From: WRAV01 sp050950205
GTDB taxonomy: Bacteria > Bacillota > Clostridia > Oscillospirales > Ruminococcaceae
Direction: 5' to 3'
Assembly (NCBI GenBank): GCA_050950205.1
Contig: JBMNHF010000019.1
Location: forward strand, 3,894-67,893
Length of the DNA stretch: 64,000 nt
The notes under the pieces are model-generated. The model did not search any database, was not told the origin of the DNA, and was given only the letters and a program-made list of their open reading frames with translations. The position numbers and the translations under genes were made by a program. Shown here piece by piece: positions 56,329 through 63,926 of this stretch. The first letter of the stretch is position 1. The number at the start of each line of letters is the position of its first letter.

Positions 56329-57231
56329 TTACTTCATCATGCTGGCAACTTCATCGGCAAAGTTGTCTTCTCTCTTTTCCAGCCCCTCGCCCTTTTCAAA
56401 GCGGGCAAAGCGGACAATTTTAATGCTGCCACCCAGAGCCTTTGCGGTGGCTTCGGTGTACTGGCCAACGCTCTGGTCCCCGTCCTTGACAAAAGGCTGA
56501 TCCACAAGGCAGACTTCCTTGTAGAATTTGTTAATCCGGCCTGCCACCATCTTTTCGGCGATGTTCTGGGGCTTGCCCTCATTCATGGCCTGTGCGGTGA
56601 GAATTTCCTTCTCCTTGTTGAGCACCTCGGCGGGAACGTCTTCCTTGCTGACATACTGGGGGCCAACGGCCGCAATCTGCATGGCAATGTCCTTGCCATA
56701 AGCCTCGAACTCGGCCTTGTCTCCCAGATCGGTGTCAAACTGCACCAATACGCCAATGCGTCCACCACCGTGAACGTAGCTGGTGCAAACGCCCTCGTAC
56801 CGCTCAAACCGGCGGACTTTCAGGTTTTCGCCAATGACCAGAATCTTATCCTGCAAAGCAGCCTGCACCGTTTGGTCCGAACCAGCCAGCTTGCAGTTCA
56901 GCAGAGCGTCCAGGTCGGCAGGATTTTCTGCAATCACCGTATCGGCCACTGCTTTGACAAAGTTCATAAACTCTTCGTTTTTTGCAACAAAGTCGGTCTC
57001 GGAGTTTACCTCCACCACCGCACCTACATTGCCTGTTACGGTGGAGTAAACTACACCCTCGGCAGCGATGCGGCCGGCTTTTTTAGCGGCAGCGGCAAGT
57101 CCTTTTTCCCGCAGCAGCTCAATAGCCTTTTCCATATCTCCGCCTGCTTCGGTCAGGGCCTTTTTGCAGTCCATCATTCCAACGCCGGTTTTCTCCCGCA
57201 GGCTTTGAACATCCTTAGCGGTAAATGCCAT
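56329..57231 (-). CDS. tsf: Translation elongation factor Ts
   Basis: 300 residues. Guanine-nucleotide exchange factor for EF-Tu. Opens with AFTAKDVQSLREKTGVGMMD, then KKALTEAGGDMEKAIELLRE, EVNSETDFVAKNEEF and a dimerisation region ending NFADEVASMMK. Starts 41 bp after the rpsB stop and shares its promoter. Confidence 0.97.
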   Translation of the reverse strand: MAFTAKDVQSLREKTGVGMMDCKKALTEAGGDMEKAIELLREKGLAAAAKKAGRIAAEGVVYSTVTGNVGAVVEVNSETDFVAKNEEFMNFVKAVADTVIAENPADLDALLNCKLAGSDQTVQAALQDKILVIGENLKVRRFERYEGVCTSYVHGGGRIGVLVQFDTDLGDKAEFEAYGKDIAMQIAAVGPQYVSKEDVPAEVLNKEKEILTAQAMNEGKPQNIAEKMVAGRINKFYKEVCLVDQPFVKDGDQSVGQYTEATAKALGGSIKIVRFARFEKGEGLEKREDNFADEVASMMK

Positions 57232-57272
57232 TGATATGCACTCTCCTTATTTCAGTAGTCGTATGCAGCTTC

Positions 57273-58031
57273 TTAATACTGCCGGGCAGCCTCGGCCTCT
57301 TCCTCGGCCATATCGGCATCCTCCTGCTCGGATGCAGCGGCAGCGTCCCGGCCCTGCTGTCCCTCGATGAGAGCGTTGGCCATAATCTGGCTGATCAGCT
57401 TGACAGCGCGGATAGCGTCGTCGTTGCCGGGGATGATATAATCAATTTCGTCGGGATCGCAGTTGGTATCTACAATGGCCACAACAGGAATATCCAGCTT
57501 TTTGGCTTCGGCCACAGCAATTCTTTCTTTGCGGGGATCGATCACAAAGAGAGCGCCGGGCAACTTTTCCATTGTTTTGATGCCGCCCAAAAATTTCTCA
57601 AGCTTTTCAATTTCCAATGTCAGCTTGGCAACTTCCTTTTTGGTCAGCTTGTCAAAGGTGCCGTCTTCTTCCATGGCACGCAGTCTGGCAAGGCGCTCGA
57701 TCCGAGTGCGAATGGTGTTAAAGTTTGTGAGCATGCCGCCCAGCCAACGGGCGTTGACATAGTGGGCGCCTGCACGGGTAGCCTCTTCGCGGATGGATTC
57801 GGCAGCCTGCTTTTTGGTGCCGACAAACAGAATGGTTTCGCCCTGCTCGGCAAGACTTCTGACAAACAGGTAGGCTTCCTCCAGCTTCTTTACCGTCTTT
57901 TGCAGGTCGATGATGTAGATGCCGTTGCGTTCGGTAAAGATGTAGGGTGCCATTTTGGGGTTCCAGCGCCGGGTTTGGTGTCCGAAATGAACGCCCGCCT
58001 CCAGAAGCTGCTTCATGGATACAATGCTCAT
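57273..58031 (-). CDS. rpsB: 30S ribosomal protein S2
   Basis: 252 residues from the ATG at 58031 (AAAAGGAGG upstream). Signatures: SIVSMKQLLEAGVHFGHQTR at the start, RWLGGMLTNFNTIRTRIERL and PGNDDAIRAVKLI. An acidic Ala/Glu-rich tail ends the protein. Followed by tsf, the standard pair. Confidence 0.98.
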   Translation of the reverse strand: MSIVSMKQLLEAGVHFGHQTRRWNPKMAPYIFTERNGIYIIDLQKTVKKLEEAYLFVRSLAEQGETILFVGTKKQAAESIREEATRAGAHYVNARWLGGMLTNFNTIRTRIERLARLRAMEEDGTFDKLTKKEVAKLTLEIEKLEKFLGGIKTMEKLPGALFVIDPRKERIAVAEAKKLDIPVVAIVDTNCDPDEIDYIIPGNDDAIRAVKLISQIMANALIEGQQGRDAAAASEQEDADMAEEEAEAARQY

Positions 58032-58146
58032 GTTTTGTTTCCTCCTTTTGGTTGTTCCGCCGCCATCCCGATCAGGCTTCCGCCCCGCCGGAACAATTCC
58101 GGCCACCGCGCGGGCACCTCGTTATGGCGTGTGGATTCATGAATGC
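58032..58146 (-). promoter_or_regulatory. rpsB 5' leader
   Basis: About 115 nt between the promoter and the rpsB ribosome site, GC-rich, with complementary segments GTGGCCGGAA/TTCCGGCGGG. S2-type autoregulatory leaders exist in bacteria; whether this is one cannot be decided by eye. Confidence 0.35.
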
Positions 58147-58152
58147 CGAATA

Positions 58153-58181
58153 AGTGTACCACAAATTCTTGTCAGATGCAA
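58153..58181 (-). promoter_or_regulatory. Sigma-A promoter for rpsB-tsf
   Basis: Minus strand: TTGCAT (58181-58176), 17 bp, TACACT (58158-58153). Expected start near 58146. Confidence 0.55.
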
Positions 58182-58228
58182 CTGTTTATGCTATTTTTAT
58201 CAGCTTTCCGGCCTTTTATCCCCATCTT

Positions 58229-58280
58229 AAGCCCGGCAAATGGGAGCATGGAAGAGAAAGGCCTGCCGTTTGCCGGGCTT
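58229..58280. repeat. Long inverted repeat between divergent operons
   Basis: A perfect 12-bp inverted repeat, AAGCCCGGCAAA (58229-58240) and its complement (58269-58280), separated by 28 bp, between the rpsB promoter and the AmmeMemoRadiSam operon. It could be a hairpin in a plus-strand leader or a two-site operator. Confidence 0.5.
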
Positions 58281-58407
58281 CTTGGATTGAAACTGGACTT
58301 TAACGCCGATTCCTCGCACTTTTTCCCCGGTGCTTTGGTTATTTGGTGGAACTCGGGACAGGAATATGGTAAACTATGGATGTACAAGCTATGGAGGAGG
58401 TGCCAAT

Positions 58408-59787
58408 ATGTCCATCACCGCAGGTTTTTTGGTTCCCCATCCGCCTTTGATTGTTCCTCAGGTGGGACAGGGCCGGGAAAAAGAGATTTCCGCTACCATC
58501 CGCAGCTACCGCGGTGTGGCCCGGCAGATTGGAGCGCTCTCCCCCCAAACCATCATCCTTTTCACCCCCCATTCCACCGTCTATTCCGACTACATCCACA
58601 TCTCTCCGGGAAAGGGCGCTGTGGGCAGTCTGGCCCAGTTTGGCGACCCTTCGCCCATCAAAGTTCGCTATGATGAGGCTTTGGTGCGCCGAGTGGAGCA
58701 GCTCTGCGCAAATGAGCGGCTGCCAGCGGGAACCCTGGGAGAGCGGGAGCCGCAGTTGGATCATGGAACTTTGGTTCCCCTGCATTTTATTCGGGAATAC
58801 GCCAAAGACTTTTCTTTGGTGCGGGTATCGTCCTCCGGGCTTTCCCGGGAGGAGCATTATCGCTTTGGCATGCTTTTGGCCCAGGCAGTGGAGGAGTTGG
58901 GGCGCAGCGCTGTGGTCATTGCCAGCGGCGACCTTTCCCACAAGCTGACCGAGGATGGCCCTTACGGTTTTGCCCCCGAGGGTCCCGCTTTGGACAAGGC
59001 GTTGACCACCCTTTTGGATCGCGGGGAGTTTGAGGCTTTGTTTGAACTGGATGAAAGCCTTTGTGAGCGGGGTGCAGAATGCGGCCTGCGTCCTCTTTTG
59101 ATGCTGGCCGGCGCTCTGGACAAACGCCAGATCCATTCCAAGCTTCTCTCCTACGAGGGGCCTTTTGGAGTAGGTTATGGGGTGGCGGCTTTTGCGGTGG
59201 GAGGCCAAGACCCCAGCCGCAACTTTTTCAGCCGCAGGCGGGAAAAAATCGCTCTGGAAATGGAGCGGATTCGCGCTGGGGAAGATCCTTACGTCAGGCT
59301 GGCCCGCCAGACTCTGGAAGAGTTTGTGGTTCACGGAAAGCTGCCGCCTTTGCCGGAGAATTTGCCCGATGAGATGCGAAACAGCCGGGCGGGAGTTTTT
59401 GTCTCCCTCAAAAAAGGGGGGCAGCTGCGAGGCTGCATTGGCACCACCGGCCCCACGCAACCCAACCTCGCCGAGGAAATTCGCCACAACGCTATTTCCG
59501 CAGGCACGCGGGATCCCCGGTTTTCCCCGGTGGAGCCTTGGGAACTGGAGGATTTGGTGTACAGTGTGGATGTGCTGGCCCGCCCCGAACCCGCCGACGA
59601 GAGCATGCTGGATCCCCTTCGCTACGGCGTCATTGTGGAAAGGGGAAGCAAGCGGGGGCTGCTTCTTCCCAATTTGGATGGGGTGGACACGGTGGAGGAG
59701 CAGATTGCCATTGCCCGCCACAAGGCCGGAATTTCCGGCGGCAAGCCGGTGAATCTGTTCCGCTTTGAGGTCACCCGCCATACCTGA
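58408..59787 (+). CDS. AmmeMemoRadiSam system A+B fusion (LigB-like plus AMMECR1)
   Basis: 459 residues from the ATG at 58408 behind GGAGGAGGTG. The N-terminal domain (about 1-265) is LigB/class III extradiol dioxygenase-like (Memo group): FLVPHPPLIVPQ, LFTPHSTVYSD and IASGDLSHKL supply probable iron-ligand His. The C-terminal domain (about 290-459) is AMMECR1: GVFVSLKKGGQLRGCIGT, RDPRFSPVEPWELEDL and VIVERGSKRGLLLPN. AmrA and AmrB are often separate genes; here they are joined. With the radical SAM gene downstream it forms the conserved AmmeMemoRadiSam set, whose reaction is, to my knowledge, undefined. Confidence 0.9.
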   Translation: MSITAGFLVPHPPLIVPQVGQGREKEISATIRSYRGVARQIGALSPQTIILFTPHSTVYSDYIHISPGKGAVGSLAQFGDPSPIKVRYDEALVRRVEQLCANERLPAGTLGEREPQLDHGTLVPLHFIREYAKDFSLVRVSSSGLSREEHYRFGMLLAQAVEELGRSAVVIASGDLSHKLTEDGPYGFAPEGPALDKALTTLLDRGEFEALFELDESLCERGAECGLRPLLMLAGALDKRQIHSKLLSYEGPFGVGYGVAAFAVGGQDPSRNFFSRRREKIALEMERIRAGEDPYVRLARQTLEEFVVHGKLPPLPENLPDEMRNSRAGVFVSLKKGGQLRGCIGTTGPTQPNLAEEIRHNAISAGTRDPRFSPVEPWELEDLVYSVDVLARPEPADESMLDPLRYGVIVERGSKRGLLLPNLDGVDTVEEQIAIARHKAGISGGKPVNLFRFEVTRHT

Positions 59788-59866
59788 GCTGGGATGTCAA
59801 CTTAAAATAAATTATATCCAATCTTGTGAAAGCCAAACCCGACTGTATGGAAAGGAAGGTACCCCT

Positions 59867-59983
59867 ATGAATGCCGATTATAAATTTGCAAGGCAGATGG
59901 CCATCATCTCCCTGACCTTTGCGGCTGTGATGACTTTGGGCGGGCTTGCCATCAGCTTGTTGCTGGAGCAGAAAAGTCAGTGA
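59867..59983 (+). CDS. Small single-span membrane protein in the AmmeMemoRadiSam operon
   Basis: 38 residues from the ATG at 59867 (GGAAAGGAAGG upstream). A basic N-terminus (NADYKFARQ) is followed by one hydrophobic helix, MAIISLTFAAVMTLGGLAIS, ending EQKSQ. Its stop overlaps the GTG start of the radical SAM gene (GTGA), so translation is coupled. No family is recognised. A real gene is supported by the ribosome site, composition and coupling, and it could tether the enzyme to the membrane. Confidence 0.65.
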   Translation: MNADYKFARQMAIISLTFAAVMTLGGLAISLLLEQKSQ

Positions 59984-60831
59984 TTGCCGCCCGTTTTCAG
60001 GTGGGAGAGCAGGAGAAGGTTCGGTGTCTGCTCTGCCCCCACCGCTGTCTGCTGGCAGATGGCGCTCTGGGGCGCTGTCTGGCCCGGCGCAACCGCAAAG
60101 GAACGCTGATAGCCGAAAGCTATGGCCAGCTTACCTCTCTGGCTTTGGATCCCATCGAGAAAAAGCCGCTCTACCACTTTCATCCGGGCAGCTCCATTCT
60201 TTCGGCGGGCAGCTATGGGTGCAACCTTTCCTGCGCCTTCTGCCAGAACTATGCCATCTCCCGACAGAAAATTGCCAGCCGCTTTGTTCCTCCCCAGGAG
60301 CTGGCAGCGATGAGCCGGGAAGCGGGGAAAGAAAACATCGGGGTGGCCTTTACCTATAACGAGCCTCTGATTGCCCCCGAATATCTGCTGGACTGCGCCG
60401 ATTTGCTGCACAGGCAGCACCAGAAGGTGGTGTTGGTGACCAACGGCTTTCTCAACCCTGCTCCTCTGGAGGAGGTGCTCCCGGCGGTGGATGCTCTCAA
60501 CATCGATCTCAAATGTTTTTCCCAAGCGGGCTACCGCAAGCTGGGCGGGGAGCTGGAAATGGTGCAAAACACCATTCGCCGCAGTGTAGAAGCTGGACGC
60601 CATGTGGAGGTGACCTGCCTTATTGTTCCCGGGCTGAGCGATAATCCCGAGGAGATGGAACAAATGGCGGCATGGCTTGCCGGTGTCAGCCCTTCCCTCC
60701 CCTTTCACGTCAGCCGGTTTTTCCCCCGCTATCAGATGTTAGATGCTCTGCCCACTCCGGTAGAAACGGTTTATGCTCTAGCTGATGTGGCGAGAGCTTA
60801 CCTGCGCCATGTTTATACCGGGAACTGTTAG
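59980..60831 (+). CDS. amrS: AmmeMemoRadiSam system radical SAM enzyme
   Basis: 283 residues from a GTG at 59980, overlapping the small membrane gene. N-terminal CLLCPHRCLLADGALGRC is a second cysteine cluster, followed by the radical SAM motif CNLSCAFCQNYAIS (C-x3-C-x2-C, about residues 77-84) and NEPLIAPEYLLDC. Related to PflA-like activases. The motif set identifies the AmrS family; it may modify the A or B protein or act with them on a small molecule. Confidence 0.92.
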   Translation: MIAARFQVGEQEKVRCLLCPHRCLLADGALGRCLARRNRKGTLIAESYGQLTSLALDPIEKKPLYHFHPGSSILSAGSYGCNLSCAFCQNYAISRQKIASRFVPPQELAAMSREAGKENIGVAFTYNEPLIAPEYLLDCADLLHRQHQKVVLVTNGFLNPAPLEEVLPAVDALNIDLKCFSQAGYRKLGGELEMVQNTIRRSVEAGRHVEVTCLIVPGLSDNPEEMEQMAAWLAGVSPSLPFHVSRFFPRYQMLDALPTPVETVYALADVARAYLRHVYTGNC

Positions 60832-60886
60832 GCAGGTAGCCTTTTCTTTTTTAGCACAGGCCATAGGACTTTGGTCAAAATCACTA

Positions 60887-60915
60887 TTGACAGTGGCAAA
60901 ACAACGTGTTATCAT
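60887..60915 (+). promoter_or_regulatory. Sigma-A promoter for the T-box transcript
   Basis: TTGACA (60887-60892), 17 bp, TATCAT (60910-60915). Expected start near 60922, just before the T-box stem I. Confidence 0.75.
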
Positions 60916-60930
60916 TGCTAGCAAGTAAAG

Positions 60931-61219
60931 GCTGTGACGGAGAGAAAGACATACAAAGGTGCGGCACCGGCAAAGAATAGCCGGGTCAGAGAGTTCGCGG
61001 TTGGTGCAAGCGAACGCCGGTATGTATGTGTAAATACACTCCTGAGCTCGTCGATTGAAGATCGTAGTAGGTCGATGCGTTTGCCCACGTTACAGGGCTT
61101 GGGTTGTCGGACCCGAAACGAGGGGCGGCTGTTTTTGGCCGCAAGCAGGGTGGTACCGCGGAAGCATAGTCTTTCGTCCCTGGGCATGGTGAATGCCCGG
61201 CGGAACGAAAGGCTTTTTT
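60931..61219 (+). ncRNA. T-box leader, read as tyrosine-specific (UAC)
   Basis: Stem I begins with GTGACGGAGAGAAAG, and its distal loops AGAGAG and GGTGCAAG are present. Aligned to the glyQS T-box, the specifier loop AAATACACTCCTGAGC places TAC (61035-61037) followed by A in the specifier position, that is tyrosine. The T-box AGGGTGGTACCGCG is at 61147-61160 and the terminator CTTTCGT...ACGAAAG with T6 ends near 61219. Uncharged tRNA-Tyr should stabilise the antiterminator and allow the lyase gene to be transcribed. The T-box itself is clear; the specifier reading is by hand. Confidence 0.88.
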
Positions 61220-61282
61220 GTTTTGTCAGAGCATACCAGGCCGAAATCTTCCGACGCACTATATAACATGGAGGAGATCATT

Positions 61283-62731
61283 ATGGCCAACGTAAAATTC
61301 TTCAGCGGAAATTCCCTGCCTTTGGAAATGCACAAAACCCGAATGGTGCAAAAGCTGACCCTGCTGCCGGTGGAGCAGCGCAAAGAAGCAATGTTGGAGG
61401 CAGGCTGCAACACTTTTTTGCTGCAGAACCGGGATGTTTTTCTGGATATGCTCACCGACTCCGGCACCAACGCCATGAGCGACAAGCAGATGGCTGCCAT
61501 GATGCTGGCCGACGATTCCTATGCCGGCAGTGAAACCTTTACCCGGTTGCAGGAAGCCTGCACTCATATGTTTGGCACCAAATTTTTGCTGCCCACCCAC
61601 CAGGGAAGGGCCTGCGAGAACATTCTGGCGGAGACCTATGTCACCGAGGGCAGCGTGGTGCCCATGAACTTCCATTTTACCACCACCAAGGCCCATATCA
61701 CCCGGATGGGGGGCATCGTAGAGGAAATCCTCATTGACGAGGGGCTCAACATCAACTCCACCCATCCCTTTAAGGGGAATATGGACATGGCCAAGCTGGA
61801 GGAGCTGGTCGCCCGGGTAGGGGCAGAAAATATTCCCTTTGTGCGGATTGAAGCCGGCACCAACCTCATTGGCGGTCAGCCTGTCTCCCTGCAGAACTTC
61901 CGGGAAGTTTCCGCCTTCTGCCGCAACAAGGGCATCCGCTTTGTCATCGACGCTTCCCTGCTCTGCGACAACCTCTACTTCATCAAAACCCGGGAAGAGG
62001 GCTGCAAAGATATGGCCCTTGAGGAAATTACCCGGGAGCTGGGGGCGTTGGCAGATATCATCTACTTTTCGGCCCGCAAGCTGGGCTGCGCCAGAGGCGG
62101 TGCCATCGTCACCAACAACCGCACCATCTTTGAAGAAATGCGGGAGTTTGTCCCCCTGTTCGAGGGCTTTCTCACCTATGGCGGCATGAGTGTGCGGGAA
62201 ATGGAGATCATGGCAGTGGGTCTGTACGAATCTTTGGATATGGATTTTGTCATGCAGGCACCCCTGTTTATCCAAGCCTTCTCCGACGAGCTGCAGGCTA
62301 AAGGAGTTCCGGTCGTGAACCCTGCTGGCGGACTGGGATGCCATATCGATGCCTCCGCCTTCCTGCCTCATCTGGACCAGACCCAATACATCGCCGGTGC
62401 TCTGGCCGCCGCAGTCTTTGTGGCTTCCGGTGTGCGTGGAATGGAGCGGGGTACCATGAGCGAGCAGCGGGAGCCCGACGGCACCGAGCGCTTTGCCGAA
62501 ATGGAGCTGTTGCGTCTGGCATTGCCCAAGCGGGTCTTTTCCCTTTCCCAGATTAAGTACGCCGCCGACCGTCTGGCATGGCTCTTTGAAAACCGTTCCC
62601 TCGTCGGCGGGCTGCGGTATGTGGAAGAACCCAAGATCATGCGGTTCTTCTTCGGGCGGCTGGAGCCGGTGGGCGATTGGATGGATAAGCTGACGGCTGC
62701 CTTCCGCCGGGATTTTGGCGACAGCCTGTAA
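61283..62731 (+). CDS. Tyrosine phenol-lyase/tryptophanase-type beta-eliminating lyase
   Basis: 482 residues from the ATG at 61283 (GGAGGAG upstream). PLP fold type I. Blocks: LTDSGTNAMSDKQMAAMM, DDSYAGSETF (Tyr80), LPTHQGRACEN, NLIGGQPVSLQN, Asp223, Schiff-base Lys266 in FSARKLG, and GVRGMERGTMS with an Arg (389) like the tyrosine phenol-lyase Arg381. The Arg that follows the PLP-binding Asp in both families (DATR) is Leu226 here. The tyrosine T-box and the MERG motif favour tyrosine phenol-lyase over tryptophanase, but not decisively. It cleaves (or makes) tyrosine from phenol, pyruvate and ammonia. Confidence 0.8.
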   Translation: MANVKFFSGNSLPLEMHKTRMVQKLTLLPVEQRKEAMLEAGCNTFLLQNRDVFLDMLTDSGTNAMSDKQMAAMMLADDSYAGSETFTRLQEACTHMFGTKFLLPTHQGRACENILAETYVTEGSVVPMNFHFTTTKAHITRMGGIVEEILIDEGLNINSTHPFKGNMDMAKLEELVARVGAENIPFVRIEAGTNLIGGQPVSLQNFREVSAFCRNKGIRFVIDASLLCDNLYFIKTREEGCKDMALEEITRELGALADIIYFSARKLGCARGGAIVTNNRTIFEEMREFVPLFEGFLTYGGMSVREMEIMAVGLYESLDMDFVMQAPLFIQAFSDELQAKGVPVVNPAGGLGCHIDASAFLPHLDQTQYIAGALAAAVFVASGVRGMERGTMSEQREPDGTERFAEMELLRLALPKRVFSLSQIKYAADRLAWLFENRSLVGGLRYVEEPKIMRFFFGRLEPVGDWMDKLTAAFRRDFGDSL

Positions 62732-62878
62732 ATTCCAACCAGAGCACAGCACCCCTAATTCTTCCCGGCAAGCACCAACCCCTTTGCAAAGAAATCGAGT
62801 ATACTAAATCTGCCTTGGACGGGAATAGCGCTTCCAGCTCCCCGCCCAAGGCAGCAAAAACAATCCATCGACACCCTG

Positions 62879-62911
62879 CGGGGGAGAGGACCAGCCTCTC
62901 CCCCGTTTTTT
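62879..62911 (+). terminator. Terminator after the beta-eliminating lyase
   Basis: A perfect 11-bp stem (CGGGGGAGAGG) with loop ACCAG, then T6. Confidence 0.9.
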
Positions 62912-62963
62912 GCATACAAAAACAGACCGCACTCAAAAGGAGCACCGCCTGTTTGCCAGTGAA

Positions 62964-63215
62964 TTAATGAATTGTCTTTTCGCATTCCGAACATACAAAT
63001 CCGTTTGCCACCTTGCGAAGGTTTTCGGACTCCTTCCAGCACAGAGAGCACCGGGGAAACGCCTGCCGTATGGTGATAGACTTATTGGCCAGATCCCCCA
63101 CCAGGATCTCCAGCCGGGTTCCCGGTTCCCACCCAAGAACCTCCCGCATATTGCCAGGGATTACAATGCGCCCCACATCATCCAGTGGCCGGATTTGCGT
63201 GTTTGGGTTGCTCAT
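62964..63215 (-). CDS. AbrB/SpoVT-like regulator with zinc ribbon
   Basis: 83 residues starting at 63215 (AAAGGCGGAG upstream). An AbrB swapped-hairpin domain (about 5-50: IRPLDDVGRIVIPGNMREVL, WEPGTRLEI) precedes a short zinc ribbon CSLCWKESENL...CSEC. Such AbrB-type proteins control sporulation and transition-state genes. It lies downstream of the unidentified RNA gene on the same strand, separated by about 250 bp. Confidence 0.85.
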   Translation of the reverse strand: MSNPNTQIRPLDDVGRIVIPGNMREVLGWEPGTRLEILVGDLANKSITIRQAFPRCSLCWKESENLRKVANGFVCSECEKTIH

Positions 63216-63462
63216 TTTTTTCTCCGCCTTTCTTTATGATTTCATCGGTATGCCTACCTGTTTTAAAGACTTTACGATAACTTGCAAACTGCGTGGTTTG
63301 CCCGTTAGAGTTTTTGTGTTATCCCCATGGAGGCGGTGTCCGTTTAAGACTGAAAAAGTGAATCCGAACCATGCTGCTATTTCCCATTCCCACAAAGTAC
63401 CGGCAACTGAATTGGAGCCAGACGCTCCTTGGAGCATCCCTTCCAGCTGATCAAAAGCTGTA
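63216..63462 (-). other. Intergenic stretch upstream of the AbrB-like gene
   Basis: No protein family was recognised. Short open frames exist on the minus strand but lack ribosome sites and family motifs. No promoter of good quality was seen close to the AbrB-like gene. Confidence 0.3.
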
Positions 63463-63669
63463 AAAAAGAAAACGCGCGTAAGGATGCATCCCCTACACGC
63501 GCCTGAAATGTCGATGGGTCCCGCTTGCAAGAAAAAAACAAATCGGCTATAATGTTTCTTGCCGCGTGGAAGTGCAAGGGTGCTAGCTGTTAACCATTGT
63601 CCACCTTTGTCCGTTACCGGTGTGGGCAGCACCAGTAACGGCCATGCGGCTTTCTTTACAGAAAGCCTT
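63463..63669 (-). ncRNA. Unidentified ~207-nt RNA gene
   Basis: A minus-strand unit with a consensus promoter just upstream and a rho-independent terminator at its end: stem GCGCGT-TAAGG closing on ATGCAT (63473-63502) followed by T-rich TTTTCTTTTTT. The interior can fold into GGCTTTCT/AGAAAGCC near the 5' end and CCGTTACTGGTG/CACCGGTAACGG (about 63609-63644). No good ORF with a ribosome site is inside. I do not recognise the family; 6S RNA, SRP RNA and riboswitch leaders were considered and not supported. Confidence 0.55.
63525..63553 (+). promoter_or_regulatory. Plus-strand promoter inside the RNA gene
   Basis: TTGCAA (63525-63530), 17 bp, TATAAT (63548-63553), pointing against the minus-strand RNA. 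A transcript would run about 115 nt to the hairpin GGCTTTCT/AGAAAGCC (about 63649-63667) with TTT. Confidence 0.5.
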
Positions 63670-63675
63670 TAAGCA

Positions 63676-63704
63676 AGAATACCATAATATGTAAAAACTG
63701 TCAA
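63676..63704 (-). promoter_or_regulatory. Promoter of the unidentified RNA
   Basis: Minus strand: perfect TTGACA (63704-63699), 17 bp, TATTCT (63681-63676). Expected start near 63669. Confidence 0.65.
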
Positions 63705-63888
63705 TAACTTCCTTTTTTTATTTTTATTTGACAAAAAATATGTTAACCTTTGTTTTTTGGAAAGGATACGGATACCATATAGTCAAAGCCAATCAAGAGA
63801 GATCTTGCTTACCAGAGGTTATTATTATAAAAGGGTGGTTTTGTTTTTAGGGTTTTTTTCACCGTTTTGAAAATACAACTTCAAGCGG

Positions 63889-63917
63889 TTGACAAAAGCG
63901 CAAATATCTCATATAAT
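63889..63917 (+). promoter_or_regulatory. Promoter of tRNA-Cys
   Basis: Perfect TTGACA (63889-63894), 17 bp, perfect TATAAT (63912-63917), nine bases before the tRNA. Confidence 0.85.
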
Positions 63918-63926
63918 ATCAGAGTC

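Noticed and set aside
61283..62731. Naming the lyase tnaA (tryptophanase)
   Set aside because: The MERG Arg and the UAC T-box point to tyrosine, while a key Arg is missing, so no symbol is assigned.
61259..62752. 497-codon minus-strand open frame opposite the beta-eliminating lyase
   Set aside because: Antisense shadow; no motif and it would erase a gene with a ribosome site, T-box and terminator.
63550..63650. M-box (magnesium) riboswitch similarity in the orphan RNA (CTGCCC, CAATGG, AACAG in order)
   Set aside because: The conserved 5' region is absent, the CTGCCC lies in a simple hairpin loop, and no magnesium transporter follows.
63463..63669. 6S RNA or small SRP RNA assignment for the orphan RNA
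   Set aside because: The two ends do not pair into a closing stem as in 6S, and the SRP apical GGAA-loop motif is missing.
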